From: Hydractinia symbiolongicarpus
Taxonomy: Eukaryota > Cnidaria > Hydrozoa > Anthoathecata > Hydractiniidae
Assembly: GCF_029227915.1 (NCBI RefSeq)
Contig: NC_079877.1
Span: 20,423,851-20,487,850 of the forward strand
Reading direction: 5' to 3'
Length of the DNA stretch: 64,000 nucleotides
Positions 11,270 through 46,152 of the stretch are shown here, piece after piece (the first letter of the stretch is position 1; each line of letters opens with the position of its first letter). A program made the translations under genes and the position numbers. The notes under the pieces were generated by a model. That model was not told the DNA's origin, made no database searches, and saw only the letters and a program-made list of their open reading frames with translations.

Positions 11270-13030
11270 AAAACATTACATCGCACAGAAAACGGTCTAT
11301 TTGAAAGGGCAGGAAAATTCCTAAAAATGAAGAGGCAATCCTGAAAGATACAAAAAAGCAAGTGCCATATTGAGACTCTTAGCTTCATACAAAGTTTGTT
11401 CCTACATAAAAACGACTGTTATATGCGGTAAAATTCTCGTAAGCAGGCATGGTGATACGGAGCGAGCAGCATGCAGAAGCTGGTTTTTCTGTCCCGTTTG
11501 TTTTTGTTATGAGCTTATGATCTATTACTTTAAGATAATCGATGAGTTCCTTTTGCAAATGTGACATTAGTGCACAAAGTTTTTCATTAGAATTTTATGA
11601 TTATGCTTTGCTTTTATCATTTAAAAGATAAATTAGGACGAATTATAATTATCAAAAGTTGTTTCGCTGTAACTATACAATAGGATCAGCATAATAGTAC
11701 AAGATGTACATGTTTCAACATGGGATTACGTAATACTCAGTAATATGGGTATTCTAGAAATGACCTTTACGACTTTAAAAACACACCTGACTTATTGGCA
11801 GCGAGCCACTGCAAATCTGTTCCTGCTTACAGTTACTTTTTAAACTTTTTTTATGCATCCTATTTTTGCATACTATAACTAGCCAAATCACTGGATAGAT
11901 GGACTGCATCATTCCTATTGTAGAAATATTAGTAATATGCTGAAAGATTGAACCAGCAGGGCTCTGCAAATATTCAGCCTTCTCCAATATCCATATTATT
12001 GTGAAACTCTAGCTAGTATGACACAAAATTTTCCGCTATAAATTTTTTCCTGTCCTAGCTAGCAATCTGTTTGCCTCGTAACAGGAACAACTGCAGATAA
12101 GATTGCAACCTGTTATTCTGGCTGTAGAAAACATGTTACAACAAAGCACAAAATGTTACTATATACTGATTAAAGCAGCCGGTGACAAGAATGTTTCAGT
12201 GTTTCTCTGCAGTATAAGTTACATACAAGGAAAGACTCTTGGAACGGATTGGAGTGCTGAAATGTTTGCTAAATTTATGGAAACGAGAAAAAAGGTTAAG
12301 TATATAAAACATTTTTAATTAAAAATCATTTTCCAGTATATAGCTAGATATACATTTTTTTAAAAATATTTCATATTTGATTTGATTGTAGCTATGGTTA
12401 GGATAAATTTTAAGCACAATGTTTCTAAGTAGTGTCATTTTTGAATAACAGACATTTCTTGCACATGGTTATTTGCTAAATAAATTCGAACTTTCTTTTG
12501 CTGGAAGTACGGCACTCACGTATTTCTTTTTTCTAGAAGTCGCTTGGCCAGCGGGTTGGTTGGAGAGTTGACGATGAAAAGATATTTTCTTTTTAGGGTT
12601 CTCTGAACTAGGAGCTTTTATTTACATCTCTACAACTTTGACTACGTATGTTACAAGGCCGATTATATGTTTTCAGGCTACGGTCATGTTAAGAATATTA
12701 TCAAGAAGATATGATGCTCATATTAGTCAAAAAAAAAGAACATTAAGGCTGCAACGAAAATATGTGTACCTTTGTCAAATAGTTCATCGTTAATGTGGGG
12801 AATGAAGAACACAGTCACTTCATGCATGTGTCTAATTGTGATTCAGTAAACGCTGCACTATGAAAGTAATGTGCCAGATGATGTTTTTTAATTGTTTCGT
12901 CGCTGTGACAATTGAAATAAAGATTATGTCTCCAGCTACCAAAGTTGCCCCTAAAGAAAATTTGTTAGTTATTATCTTACATTTATTTTCACATCAGAAT
13001 TTTTTATTATGGAAGAAGAGTAACTACACT
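11270..13030. other. No supported gene; one possible exon
   Basis: An open frame at 12103-12297 encodes a peptide with NVSVFLCSISYIQGKTLG and WSAEMFAKFMETRKK, ending at a possible donor (aaaaaag|gttaag). I do not recognise it and assign no function. The rest is AT-rich and non-coding as far as I can see. Confidence 0.3.
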
Positions 13031-13035
13031 CACTT

Positions 13036-13825
13036 TCATTCAAATTTTCCTGGCACACTTTTCATTTCTTCGAGTAGCTGTTGTACATTATTTTGGCCAC
13101 TCTCGTTGTTTTTTGAGCTCATGTTATGAAGGTCTTTCAAGATAACATTTTTCCCACACAGATTGGAAGTATGGTTTTGAATTAATTTTTTTGGCTTTCA
13201 CTTTTAACATTTGTGATGCCTGCAGCGAAAGGTTTTCATCAAAACATTCCTGTAAGAAAAAAAGTAATATTTGACTCGCCGCAAGTATGATATACGGTCG
13301 GATTTTTTTCTGTTCATACAATCAAGGTGACTTACTTTAGTTACAGGATGATTATGTTCTCCTATAATTAATTTCACATACAGTTTTTGTCCAGAACTTT
13401 TTACCCTCACTTTAATAAGGTATGTACATCCCATTTTGAAAGTTCTAAAATTTATAATTCAGAAGTGCACTGGTAAAGAAATTACATAATCAAGTTATCC
13501 CAGGTAATAATTAATAAGTCGCAAAAAAAGTGATAGTAATGTAATCTTTTCACAGAAAAATAATTTCTAAAACGAAAAAAATACGGATAGCAATATATAT
13601 AAAAAAACTTACGCATTATGTTTGCGCTTTCCAGTAGAAGCTGATTTAAATTCTTTCCCCCCATGAATGCAAGCATAGTCTATTTCTGCATACTTCAACT
13701 CTTCCTTAAAAACTTTCTTGCTAGCTCTTTTTGCTCCACTTTCTACTGATCTTGAACTCCTTACATACAGTTGTGTAAAAGTTGACTTTTCGTGCTCGTT
13801 AATAGCCTTTAGCAATTCATGAAAA
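13036..13825 (-). pseudogene. ZSWIM3/MULE-like gene fragment, three exons
   Basis: Three minus-strand exons have agreeing splice phases: 13825-13613 (FHELLKAINEHEKST), 13444-13336 (MGCTYLIKVRV, then GEHNHPVTK) and 13249 down to about 13036 (ECFDENLSLQASQML). The GEHNHPV segment with its preceding Cys resembles the FAR1/MULE-type DNA-binding region found in ZSWIM1/3-like proteins. In the last exon a run of seven A (plus-strand T7 at 13186-13192) separates the frame used so far from a frame that continues with GKNVILKDLHNM and ends KSVPGKFE-stop, a block typical of the same family. That is a one-base frameshift, either real decay or a homopolymer error. Upstream and SWIM-domain parts were not found. 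Confidence 0.5.
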
Positions 13826-14543
13826 CTAGAAAACTACCAACATTCATTTTCAATAAATTAATTTTTTTAATCAACAGCAATTCTTTCACTTGTAAATAAC
13901 TCACGAGGAATGCTATTTCGCACCTTCTGCAATATTCTCCACGCCACGCACAAAGGGGGTCAGCGGTGATTTTATGTACGCTGACCAGCATTTTACGCAT
14001 TCACGTACTTGTAGCAAAAAAAATTAAAATATGGTCACGTACTTGTAGCCACTTCGAAATAAATTTAAGGGAAACCTAAGATTTCGACTTATTTGGCAAT
14101 TTGCTATTTCTTAAATATGATATCATAATTTATGCAGTATAATTAAATCTGAAATTCTTTATTGTGAATATCTTAAAAACAAAAACAGATTTTTACAAAA
14201 TTAAAAAAAAATTGTTATCCAACTTTTGTAGGCTTAATAATAGAACTCCAACATCATTTTATACCTCTGGATCCTTTTAAAGTTGGAATTTTTTTTACAT
14301 AATTAGTTTATGAAAGGTTATTTTCAGACTATATATCCATATTTTCTCTGTTATAACACACTTGTCGCAATTTTATTGCTAAAATACTATTATCCTTCAC
14401 CAAAAATATTCAGCCTCAACAATTCCTCTTTAAAATAAAATTCATGAATAATTATTTAGTTCTGCCGAATATAGTTTAAGTCTACGTGCTTGCGAAATTG
14501 TACAGAAAGAAGTGACATAATTATTAAAGAGAAACGTTGATAA

Positions 14544-14846
14544 TCCGTAGAATTAAAGATGTTATCCAGATAAGAAGATTGAATTGGCTGGGGCACTTGG
14601 AAAGAATGGAGGAGGATAATTGGGTAAGTAAGTGTAGAGACTTATAGTTCCTGGGGCAAAGCTCAGAGGCAGACCGAGAAAGACTTGGCAGGAGGTTATA
14701 AGGACAGACTTGATGCAGCAGAAGTTGAGTTTGGATCTAACACAGTCTAGATCAGATTGGAAGAGGGTCATTAATATACCCCGTCCAACCCATACTAGCA
14801 TGGAAAACGGATGTTAAGCCGAGAATGATGATGATGATGATGATGG
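14544..14846 (+). mobile_element. RTE-like LINE, 3'-terminal copy B
   Basis: The sequence matches 27047-27343 from RRIKDVIQIRRLNWLGHLER to the end, followed by the (GAT)n tail. One base is missing at 'gagacttatagttcc' compared with 'gagacttgatagttcc' in the other copies, so the frame is broken. The copy is strongly 5'-truncated. Confidence 0.85.
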
Positions 14847-14849
14847 CGC

Positions 14850-15895
14850 ATTATGTAGAAATTTAAGACGATCTTCATTATGCTACAATGCGCGAGTTTT
14901 AACTTTCGATAGCATTTTCGTTTTACTTTTAAAATTTTCAGACATGCTTGGTGAATCATGCAGCCATGATACGGTGTGCGGAAATCTTTTTATTCGGAAT
15001 ATTTTTCTTTTAACAGCGTTCGATGCAGCAGGGGATGCTTACAAAGATTCTTTTGAAAAAAAAATAAGGCTATTGTTAAAAAAATAAGAATGAACAAAAA
15101 AAATCTGCACACCGTTTTAAAAGGGTTAACCCAAGGTTCATTTAAAAACAGAAGCTGATGAAAAATAACGAGATTGTAAAAAGTTGGAGCTCTTAGAAGC
15201 CGATTTTTTTCTTGTTTATGATACATTTTTAAATAGAAGTTTCTGCTGACTCAGCAATTTTAGTGTTAAGTTAAAATCATTTTATTATGCATTAAGGCCT
15301 ATATTTTCAGGAAATAGTAAAAAAAAATGGTATAAAACACTGAGTAAATAATTAAGCTATTTGGACAGCTAAAAAAGGGTTACTGCCACCTCAATATAAT
15401 AAAATATTTTGTTACCTTTTAATGCTTTGCTTAGCTAAAGGCCTGGAGGCCTGGGTGTGAAATACATGTCAATCATGTGTGTATACCTGCCAAACTATTG
15501 TATTATGAAATAGCTTGTAGGATACAACATGATTGGCATGGAATCCAATTTGTAAATTTAGGTATTAAATTAGGATGCTTAGTAAGAAAAGTAGGTCGAT
15601 GTCAGGCAGGACAGATAATGTGTGCTGCTAGTAATCATATGATAATCACACCAATGATAATCACACCCACGCCCTGGCAAAGAGGGTAATTACCACAGTG
15701 TATGTAAACATTTTGGTTGCCATTCACAATAGCACGTTCTTGAACATATATTGTGAGTGTTTTCCAAGGCATGGCCCAAATCTCTTTATACATGAATTTC
15801 ATTCTCATTTCCTCTATTGACTTGTGAAGATCACTTTTATTTGTAATTTATTAATTTACCTATTACTAAATTATTTATTTTTTTACTACAGTACT
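14850..15895. other. No recognisable gene
   Basis: AT-rich sequence. A short direct repeat of 'tgataatcacaccaatgataatcacaccca' occurs at about 15640-15670. Nothing else is supported. Confidence 0.4.
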
Positions 15896-15898
15896 GTA

Positions 15899-16200
15899 CA
15901 AAGAACGGCGACAGATAGATCCCGTTTCAGAAAATTAAGATGAAGAACGGCGATAGAAAAGCTTCATTAGATCCCATTTTAAAAGTTTGAAAGAAAAGTG
16001 GCGATAGAAATGCTTTTATTGATCGTGTTTCTAAAAAATTAAAGAACGAAGAACGGCAATAGAAAAGCTTCATTAGATTGCTTTTTAAAAGTTTAAAAAT
16101 AAAAAGCAGCGATAGGAATGCTTTTTTAGATCGCGTTTTAAAAATTTAAGAGCAAGGAACGGCAATGGAAAAGCTACGTTAGATCGTGTTTTAAGTATTC
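15899..16200 (+). repeat. Minisatellite, about six units of 50-55 bp
   Basis: Degenerate units begin with 'aagaacggcgatagaaaagctt..ttagatc' and end in an A/T-rich 'ttttaaaa.ttt' run, with starts near 15899, 15943, 15993, 16047, 16100 and 16153. Alternate units differ consistently (aaagcttcatt versus aatgctttttt), suggesting a two-unit higher-order repeat. No coding function is seen. Confidence 0.65.
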
Positions 16201-16204
16201 AAAA

Positions 16205-17875
16205 CATTATCAACTCTAACCAATGAAACGCGGCGAGAATAAGATTATACCCATCTATTGTTTAATATTTTTAATGTTTTTCACAATCCATCCAGACAAT
16301 CACGATTAATAGTGACGATCGCAATAGAATCGTTATTTTTTTATGCATCACGACTATTGCAAAGTTCGTCAGTAACATTTTTTATGCTGTGATGGTCACG
16401 ATAGGATCGCAGATTGTATGTGTCGCTCATGATACGCGCTCACGATGTTAGGTGTCCTGATTCCAGTTCTGTATCGATGATGGAACAATATATATATATC
16501 AAGCAAGAGCAAAAAACATTTTACTTTATTGAACGGGATAAAAGCTGAAAAAAACAAATTAACTTTTATGAAACACATATTTTTTTAAAAAAACAATTAA
16601 ATTATATATAATTGCTATACAATAACAAGGAATCGTAGCGCTCACAAAAATGACCGCACACTTACATCCGTCCAAATTTTTTGGCTGACATAAGAAGCCC
16701 AACATCTCCATCTGTAAAAGTCTCATGTGGGAATAGGATTGAACTATTGCTTCCACAGCTCGACAAAAACGTTATAGCCAAATGTTTGTGCTTTTATAGC
16801 CAAACGGTTGTGCAAGGAAACTGTGCAGCTAGAGCAACAATGCAGACATATTTTTTTTTAAACTTGGGTGGGTAAGCCAATCATGACTGGGTGATATGAG
16901 CCTGCAGTACTTGCTAGTTCTTTATAGCTTACAGTACAATCTGAATGTAATCTACCGCATACACGCTAAACCACACCTTTGCGTGGAGGACGGCAGTCGT
17001 TTGTCTTTTGTTATAATTAAATCCCTTAAGGGTTTTGCGAGTTTATATTTACGTGTTAAAAAACAATGTGCTCGCGAAGAAATATCAGAGCATTTATATT
17101 TCTTGTAGCGAGATGCATTGTGTAAATGTATTGCTAAACTATTCCCGTAAGTATTAGCGTGAAGTAATTAAATAATAAAAAAATTTCGCGAAGTACTATA
17201 ATACATTGCGCGAAAATGTATTGTTAATTTAATTACTTAAAAAGATTCTGGCGCGTTTAATTTAAGAAACATATGAGAAGCATTGGTCACAACTATTAAA
17301 TGACTTGCGCGTTTTTTTATTAAAAGAATACAACTACGGTTTATTTTTGTAAAACAAATAGTGTATATTCTGAAATAAATACAATATCTACATTTCTTGA
17401 TGAAAACATTTCCTTCTTAACAAACCACGTAAAATAATCCTTCTGCATACTTTTTTATTGAGGCAAATAAACTCTTCAAATCATTCTTTTTTATAGCGTT
17501 TTAACAAGTTTCAATTTGAAAATACTGTGAGCGAAACGTTTAATTTACAATATTTTTTTATTACCTTTTAGACAACAAATTAATATATACAAAAATAGTT
17601 ATGTACTTAAACAAAACGTTCTGTGTCAATGAGGAGGTTTAAATCTATACTAGATGTTATTTTAATTTCTTCAAGATTAAAAAAGAAAATAGTTATTACA
17701 GTATCAGGAAGTCTAACATCGTGTATCATGCCCATGATCTTTGTGTTCAAAGGTGAAATAATGTCACCGTGGAAGACGCGATCTATCGTGTCACGATGCA
17801 TCATGAGTTTCTGATTATATATGAAACAAAATCGTGTTCGTCACAATGCAATTATTTCACTTAAGTGCTATATAA
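16205..17875. other. No recognisable gene
   Basis: AT-rich DNA with scattered 'gatcg'/'cacgat' motifs between 16290 and 16450 and again near 17780-17830, perhaps remnants of the preceding minisatellite family. No gene is supported. Confidence 0.4.
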
Positions 17876-18020
17876 TTTAATTTTTATAAATTTCGATCCT
17901 CTGCAATTATATAAATACATGCTCAGCATAATTTTACTTTGCCCAATGATGGGAGAAGGATCTCCCGAAACATCGCCTATTACACTATCATGTTTAAGAA
18001 ATGATAAACTTTCCACGGTA
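17876..18020 (+). repeat. 5' terminal direct repeat (PLTR) of the Penelope-like element
   Basis: About 145 bp are shared with 20421-20562: 'ttttta..aatttcgatcctc' through 'gataaactttccac'. It contains a stem GGGAG/CTCCC followed by GAAAC (17951-17971), resembling part of a hammerhead ribozyme core. The element's open reading frame begins immediately downstream. Confidence 0.8.
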
Positions 18021-20420
18021 ATATGAATACTGAACAGACAAACCGAAATAATATCTTCAATAATATCAAACAGCAATATGGAGAATCCATCTTGGCAGAA
18101 GTCAGATCGCTAGAGAAATCAAGAATAAAATACGCACGATGCTCTAACCATCTTCGGTTTTCTCTACGTTGTCTTCACAACGAAATAACACCTAAAGATC
18201 TTAGACTTACCTGTAGAGTAAAGGCTGAAAGAAGTAAGAAAATCTTGCAGCATGCAAGCCGCCAGTTGTTGCAAGAAAGAATCCACCTAAATCACATAAC
18301 ACCCTACATTGCCAAATACTTCATCTTGACAACACCATCAAACCAAGACTTTCCATCGACCAATATAAACAGGTTAGGAATATTCACGATAGCGTGTATG
18401 AAAAAGAAATGAGATTGGTTAAAGACAGACACCTTAAAAGGTTCAACGTAATCAATGACAGATTCAATGATGATACACAAACAGGTATGGACAAGAGCAA
18501 ATGGATTGTCAATCTCCCCAACAGACAACTCACGACAGAAAAACAAACCTTCTATCAAAAGGAATGAATTTCTGTATGACACCAGCTTAAATTCCAAAGA
18601 AAGAAATAGTTGTGAAAGTGGAAGAGGCAATTAAAGATCTACCAAAAGAAGAAGCAGACACAGTAAGAGCTAAAGTAAGCCTCACGCTACAGAAATCTGA
18701 AAGACTTTCATTGAAGAATCTAAAGAAGGACAAAGATATCATAATCCTATCGGCAAACAAGGGGAGAACAACAGTTATCATGAATACACCTGACTACATC
18801 GACAAGTGCAATGAACACATCAACAACGGGCCTTACAAACTCTCAAGAAAGATCCAACAGAAGTCATCAAACGAGAAGCGAGGAACATCTTAATGGAGTT
18901 GAAGAGAAAAGAATACATCGACGATAAGCAGTATTACCGACTGAAACCTTGTGACGGACCACCACCCCAATTTTACGGACCACCAAAAATTCATAAACAG
19001 GGAAATCCAATTCGACCAATAGTCTCCTGCACTGGAACACCATTATACAATCTATCAAAATTTGTTGCTTCTATCCTCAGCAAATTTACAGCAAGTGACC
19101 ACAGCAAAAACTCGAAAGAATTTTCGGAATACATCAGAGAAATAAAGATAGCAGACGACAAATGCATGGTATCATTTGATGTCACATCACTTTACACAAA
19201 TGTTCCCATAAAAGACACCTTAAACATCATTAAAGACCTTATCGAAAACGATGCTGCATTCGGTGAAAAGACGAAGATTCCAGTACTGGATTTTCTGCGT
19301 TTGGTCAAACTTGTTCTAACCAAAACATGGTATCTGTTTAATAAGAACTTCTACACTCAAACAGACGGAGTTGCCATGGGAGGCCCTGCATCATCAGTAG
19401 TCGCAGAAATATACATGCAAGCACACAAGACAACAGCTTAGTCACATCAGACAGACGTCCAAAGGTTTGGAAAAGATTTGTTGACAACGTATTCGCCATA
19501 ATCAAAAGATCTCATCTAGAAGAGTTCCATGAACATATCAACGGCCTACATCGACAAATCAGATTCACTGTTAAGCTTGAACACGATGGAAGTATCGCTT
19601 TCCTGGACACTTTGGTCAAACGCAAGAATGGTTATATTTCTGTTTCAGTGTATCGTAAACCAACACACACTGACCAGTACCTTAACTTCGAATCAAACCA
19701 TCAGAAATCTTGCAAAGAAAGTGTCATATCTTCATTACTGAATCATGCCAACAGTGAGTCAGTGACAAACAGGAGAGGAAAAAAGAAATTCTACGTGTAA
19801 GAAATGCATTAATCACAAATGGATACAGTCATAAAGTCATCGCGCAAATAGAAATTAAAATGAAGAGAAGATGCATCGGAGACAACAAGCATTCCTACCC
19901 TTTGGACCAGGTACCAGCGAGATCCTTCATCGATTTTTAAGACAACACAAGATCAAATGCATTCTTAACTCTAAAGACACCCTAAGAAACACTTTGTCTA
20001 AACCAAAAGACAAAATAAACCTGGAAGAACAAAGCAATTTTGTTTACGAAATCCTGTGTAAAGATTGTGATGCAGTGTACATAGGCGAAACAAAAAGAAA
20101 GTTTAAGCAACAAGTGCAAGAACATACGCGAACAGTGAGAAACAGAGATGTGAAGAAAAACGAAATTGCGGACCACAGCTGGAGCAGAAATCATCAGTTT
20201 AATTGGGATGAGAAGAAAATCATTGACAGAGAATCCAGAACAACGGCCAGGAAGATTAAAGAAACCATCAACAGTGTAGAACGTAACAAACACATCAGCA
20301 GCATCTCGTATCAACTTCCTTAGATTTGGTTACCAGCCCTAAAGAAAAAGTAGTTACCTATCTAGGTCCGAAAATGTTAATTACCGTAATTAACTGTAAT
20401 TATCAGCTCGTTTCTGATTG

Positions 20421-20562
20421 GTTAATTTTTATGAATTTCGATCCTCTGCAATTATATAAATACATGCTCAGCATCATTTTACTTTGCGCAATGATGGGAG
20501 AAGGATCTCCCGAAACGTCGCCTACTAAACTATCATGTTCAAGAAATGATAAACTTTCCACA
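20421..20562 (+). repeat. 3' terminal direct repeat (PLTR) of the Penelope-like element
   Basis: Second copy of the terminal repeat, following the GIY-YIG stop codon. The same GGGAG...CTCCC-GAAAC block occurs at 20496-20516. The homology stops at 'ctttccaca', where Tc1 transposase sequence begins on the minus strand. Confidence 0.8.
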
Positions 20563-21135
20563 GTTTATTCTTCCTCTTTGTGATATTCCTGCCCAATCAT
20601 GAATTTTGTATGGATGATTAACCGCAAAAAAATGTCTTCAACGGAAACATACTCTAGAGTGTCGTTCCTTCAAAATGCTACTTTTGTCAGTGAATATGAC
20701 ATCGTCAAAATCTTCTTTTGTCGCAATGCATTCCAAGGCGAAGTTAAGCCGCATTTCACAATTAATTGGGCGAATAGCGTGGCAATATCTTGGACCACTT
20801 TAAATTAAACCTAGCTTTGTCCTGTAACGCTTCAAAAAAGTTATATATAATTTTATCTTGAATTCTTTAAACATTAATTTTCGCAGGTCGATAGCGCTTA
20901 ATTTGTCATTTTTGAATGGGCTTGATCTTTAAACTCTAGATGTTTTAAGTCTATAACAGATTTTCTGCCAGACTTTTGTTCCCACGAAAGTCGCCTCTTT
21001 TCTTTATACCTGTTAAAAATTCTTGAAACACTGTGACGTTCTATTTTAATCCCATCTTCTAATAATTTTTGGACTATTGCTGCTGGTTTAAAACCTGATG
21101 TTCATAAGTTTAGGCTTCATTTTAGTTAAATGATA
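20563..21135 (-). mobile_element. Tc1-like transposase remnant
   Basis: Minus-strand reading gives KPAAIVQKLLEDGIK and SVSRIFNRYKEKRRL (helix-turn-helix part). After a broken stretch it gives ALECIATKEDFDDVIFTD (around a catalytic Asp), then ERHSRVCF and HPYKIHDWAGISQRGR. These follow the order of the Tc1 DNA-binding and DDE regions. Stops and frame changes are present. The C-terminal part is missing: the sequence ends exactly where the Penelope-like terminal repeat begins, so the Penelope element appears to have inserted into or truncated this Tc1 copy. Confidence 0.65.
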
Positions 21136-21241
21136 AAAATATTTTTCTTATTTTTTTTTATTAAAAATAATTCTTCAGGTAATCATCGAATTTGTCTCAA
21201 TTATCTTGTCCTTTTGTTTTTTATAGGAGTTTGTTTTATCC

Positions 21242-22231
21242 TTGAGCCACATGAAAAGGGACCTCACAATAGCTTTAAGCAGACAACCACAAAATATTGA
21301 GTTAACAACGTCACATGGAATTGACTCTGTAATTTTGCCTTGCTCAACATTAACACCATCAAAAAAGCCTACACAACAACCACAACCATCACACCACCAA
21401 GACCCATCTCAAACACAACCATCTCACAACTAAGAGCCATCTCCAACACAACTCCTATCAACACAATCATCGCAGCCACAACAACAACAGTCACCTTCGG
21501 CAAAACTGCCAGAACAACCATTACTTCAGCCACCACCATCACCAGGTCAACAAGAAGAAGAACAACAACAGTATCATGAGCTACCTTCACCTACGTACAA
21601 TCCTGAAAATCCTGTGGACTTGCATTATGCCTATGACGACACTAGTACTGACTTTGACATTCAAATTTCCACGCAACCTCAAAAAACATTACCCAAACAA
21701 CTCAAATTTTCTACACGTCCTTCTCAACTCGACACTCCTACACATCTTGCAGCACAATTTAACAACAACGCTCCCACATATCCTTTACGATTCAACAATG
21801 CCTTCCCTTATCAGATGTTTCCGCCTCAATACCGAACTTTTTTAATAATCCTTTTGCCGCAAATCAACATCAACCATCTGCAATCAATCAACGATGCTCA
21901 CAAAAACAATCTCTGTACCTGATGACGTCATTGGATACGAATACAACCAGTGTGGTGGAAAAATAGGCAATTTCGCCACAAGAATTATGAAGAAAGCCAT
22001 ACCTGCCGAAGAAAGGAAGGGGCGAAATGTATATGGCATGCAAAAAATTGTCAACAGCAAATTGCTACACAAAGATCCGTTGGATCGCGAAAAAGTGAAC
22101 TTCCTAAACATGTTCTATTTAACTATTTCGACGTTTCCATACAAGAACAAAAACAAGCATGGAGTACTGCCATAATTTCGATGAACGAATATCTACGTAT
22201 AGCAAAACTTAACAAAAGCGAACTAATATAA
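21242..22231 (+). pseudogene. BEN-domain protein gene, decayed
   Basis: The frame at 21242 encodes a Pro/Gln/Thr-rich linker (KPTQQPQPSHHQDP...) broken by TAA at 21431, then continues in the same frame to about 21840. A second frame from 21894 reads DDVIGYEYNQ, GKIGNFATRIMKKAIPAEER and GRNVYG, then KDPLDREKV. At about 22105 the frame changes again to LPKHVLFNYFDVSIQEQKQ, AWSTAIISMNEYLR and a stop at 22231. The order of the last blocks matches a BEN domain (DNA/protein-interaction domain of chromatin factors). One stop and at least two frameshifts argue for a pseudogene, though a spliced gene with sequence errors is possible. Confidence 0.5.
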
Positions 22232-22350
22232 ATTCACAATATATTTTATTTTATCATTTTGTAAAACTAACTTTTTATTATTTAACATAAACTCATGATA
22301 CATTTTATCTTATTATTTTGTAAAACTAACTTTTTTATTTAAAATATATA
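22215..22350 (+). repeat. Two-unit tandem repeat
   Basis: 'tcatgatacattttat.ttatcattttgtaaaactaacttttt' occurs twice (about 22228-22282 and 22288-22342), after the BEN-domain remnant. No function is assigned. Confidence 0.4.
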
Positions 22351-22913
22351 TAATTTGTTGCTACAAGATTTCCTTGTCAATCCCAATAATCAATTCCATC
22401 ATGACTGACTTTGTAAATAAGCAACTTCCGTTTGTTCGCGCATTCAATCGTTTTAATTTTATTTGTAAACAATTTTCTTATCACCATATGCCAGTCTTCA
22501 ACGCAATTGCTGCAAATGGGCTGAATAATCTTAAAGTGGTTGAAAAGGTTAAATTATTATTCCATATCATCTATAAATCAAAGAATAAAGCATTATTTGC
22601 ATAATGCTTTGTTGCTAGTCCAAAGAATTGGATACATTTCTGGGTGGGTGGGATCTTTAAATCTGAAGAGTTCTTGTCTTTCATATCCACGCAGTTCTTT
22701 ATGATCAAACAATAAGAATAGAAAAAACCTTTTTCAGAAAGAAAGGTACACAAAACTAATAGAACACTCCCCTTTTTTGTTTTCATATGTTATTATGCGA
22801 TCCCCTTCCTCCCTTTCAGGACAAACATACTTAAATGCTCAGGTATAATAATGTAAGTTTACCCACAAGAAATTGTGACATCACATCAAATTAGTTAGTA
22901 GACTAATACCATT

Positions 22914-22949
22914 ACAATATAAACTGACTTGTAAGTCAGTTTATATTGT
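22914..22949. repeat. Perfect hairpin, 17-bp arms
   Basis: The arm ACAATATAAACTGACTT is followed by a 2-nt spacer (GT) and its exact reverse complement. It lies about 250 bp upstream of the myosin V start codon. It could be a transcribed hairpin, a cruciform or the footprint of a small palindromic element. Confidence 0.7.
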
Positions 22950-23198
22950 ATTGTTTCCTGTGTACTGAAATAGAAGTAAAAGAGAAGGATTATTAGGCTT
23001 CCAAGACTTTCCTATTCCAGCTTCATCACTCTCCCTACACACCTGTACTTCTGATACTTCTGATAATTTGATAGTTTGCTATATTTTGCTTATTATGTTG
23101 TACATGTTAATAAGTTTTATTAATCCTGTTTTAAAACATTTTACATTTAATAAAGTGATTCAACTTTACATCTTGTGAAATGGCTAGTGAAGGACAGA

Positions 23199-46117
<22,919 letters not shown>

Positions 46118-46152
46118 TCATGCTTAGGATGTTATTACCAAATATTTTAATA

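Larger units (their letters stand above)
17876..20562 (+). mobile_element. Penelope-like element (RT plus GIY-YIG), decayed
   Basis: The coding region starts at 18023 ([20 protein letters not shown]). The RT core at 18893-19441 includes the stretch from PPPQFYGPPKIHK to GNPIRPIVSC, then SFDVTSLYTN (motif A) and GVAMGGPASSVVAEIYM (motif B). After a stop and frame change, motif C reads RFVDNVFAI, where YVDD is expected. Then come GSIAFLDTLVKRKNGYISV and SVYRKPTHTDQYL. The 3' domain at 19871-20323 carries FVYEILCKDCDAVYIGETKR, the GIY-YIG endonuclease with the CCHH-type cysteines typical of Penelope elements. Several frameshifts and stops break the frame. Direct repeats of about 145 bp lie at both ends. 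Known PLEs move by target-primed reverse transcription using this nuclease. Confidence 0.9.

Noticed and set aside
15899-16200. CRISPR-like array
   Set aside because: Units are degenerate with no unique spacers, and the DNA is eukaryotic; a minisatellite explains it.
21369-21590. Minus-strand hydrophobic Val/Met-rich open frame
   Set aside because: Antisense of the low-complexity Pro/Gln/Thr-coding stretch; not a membrane protein.
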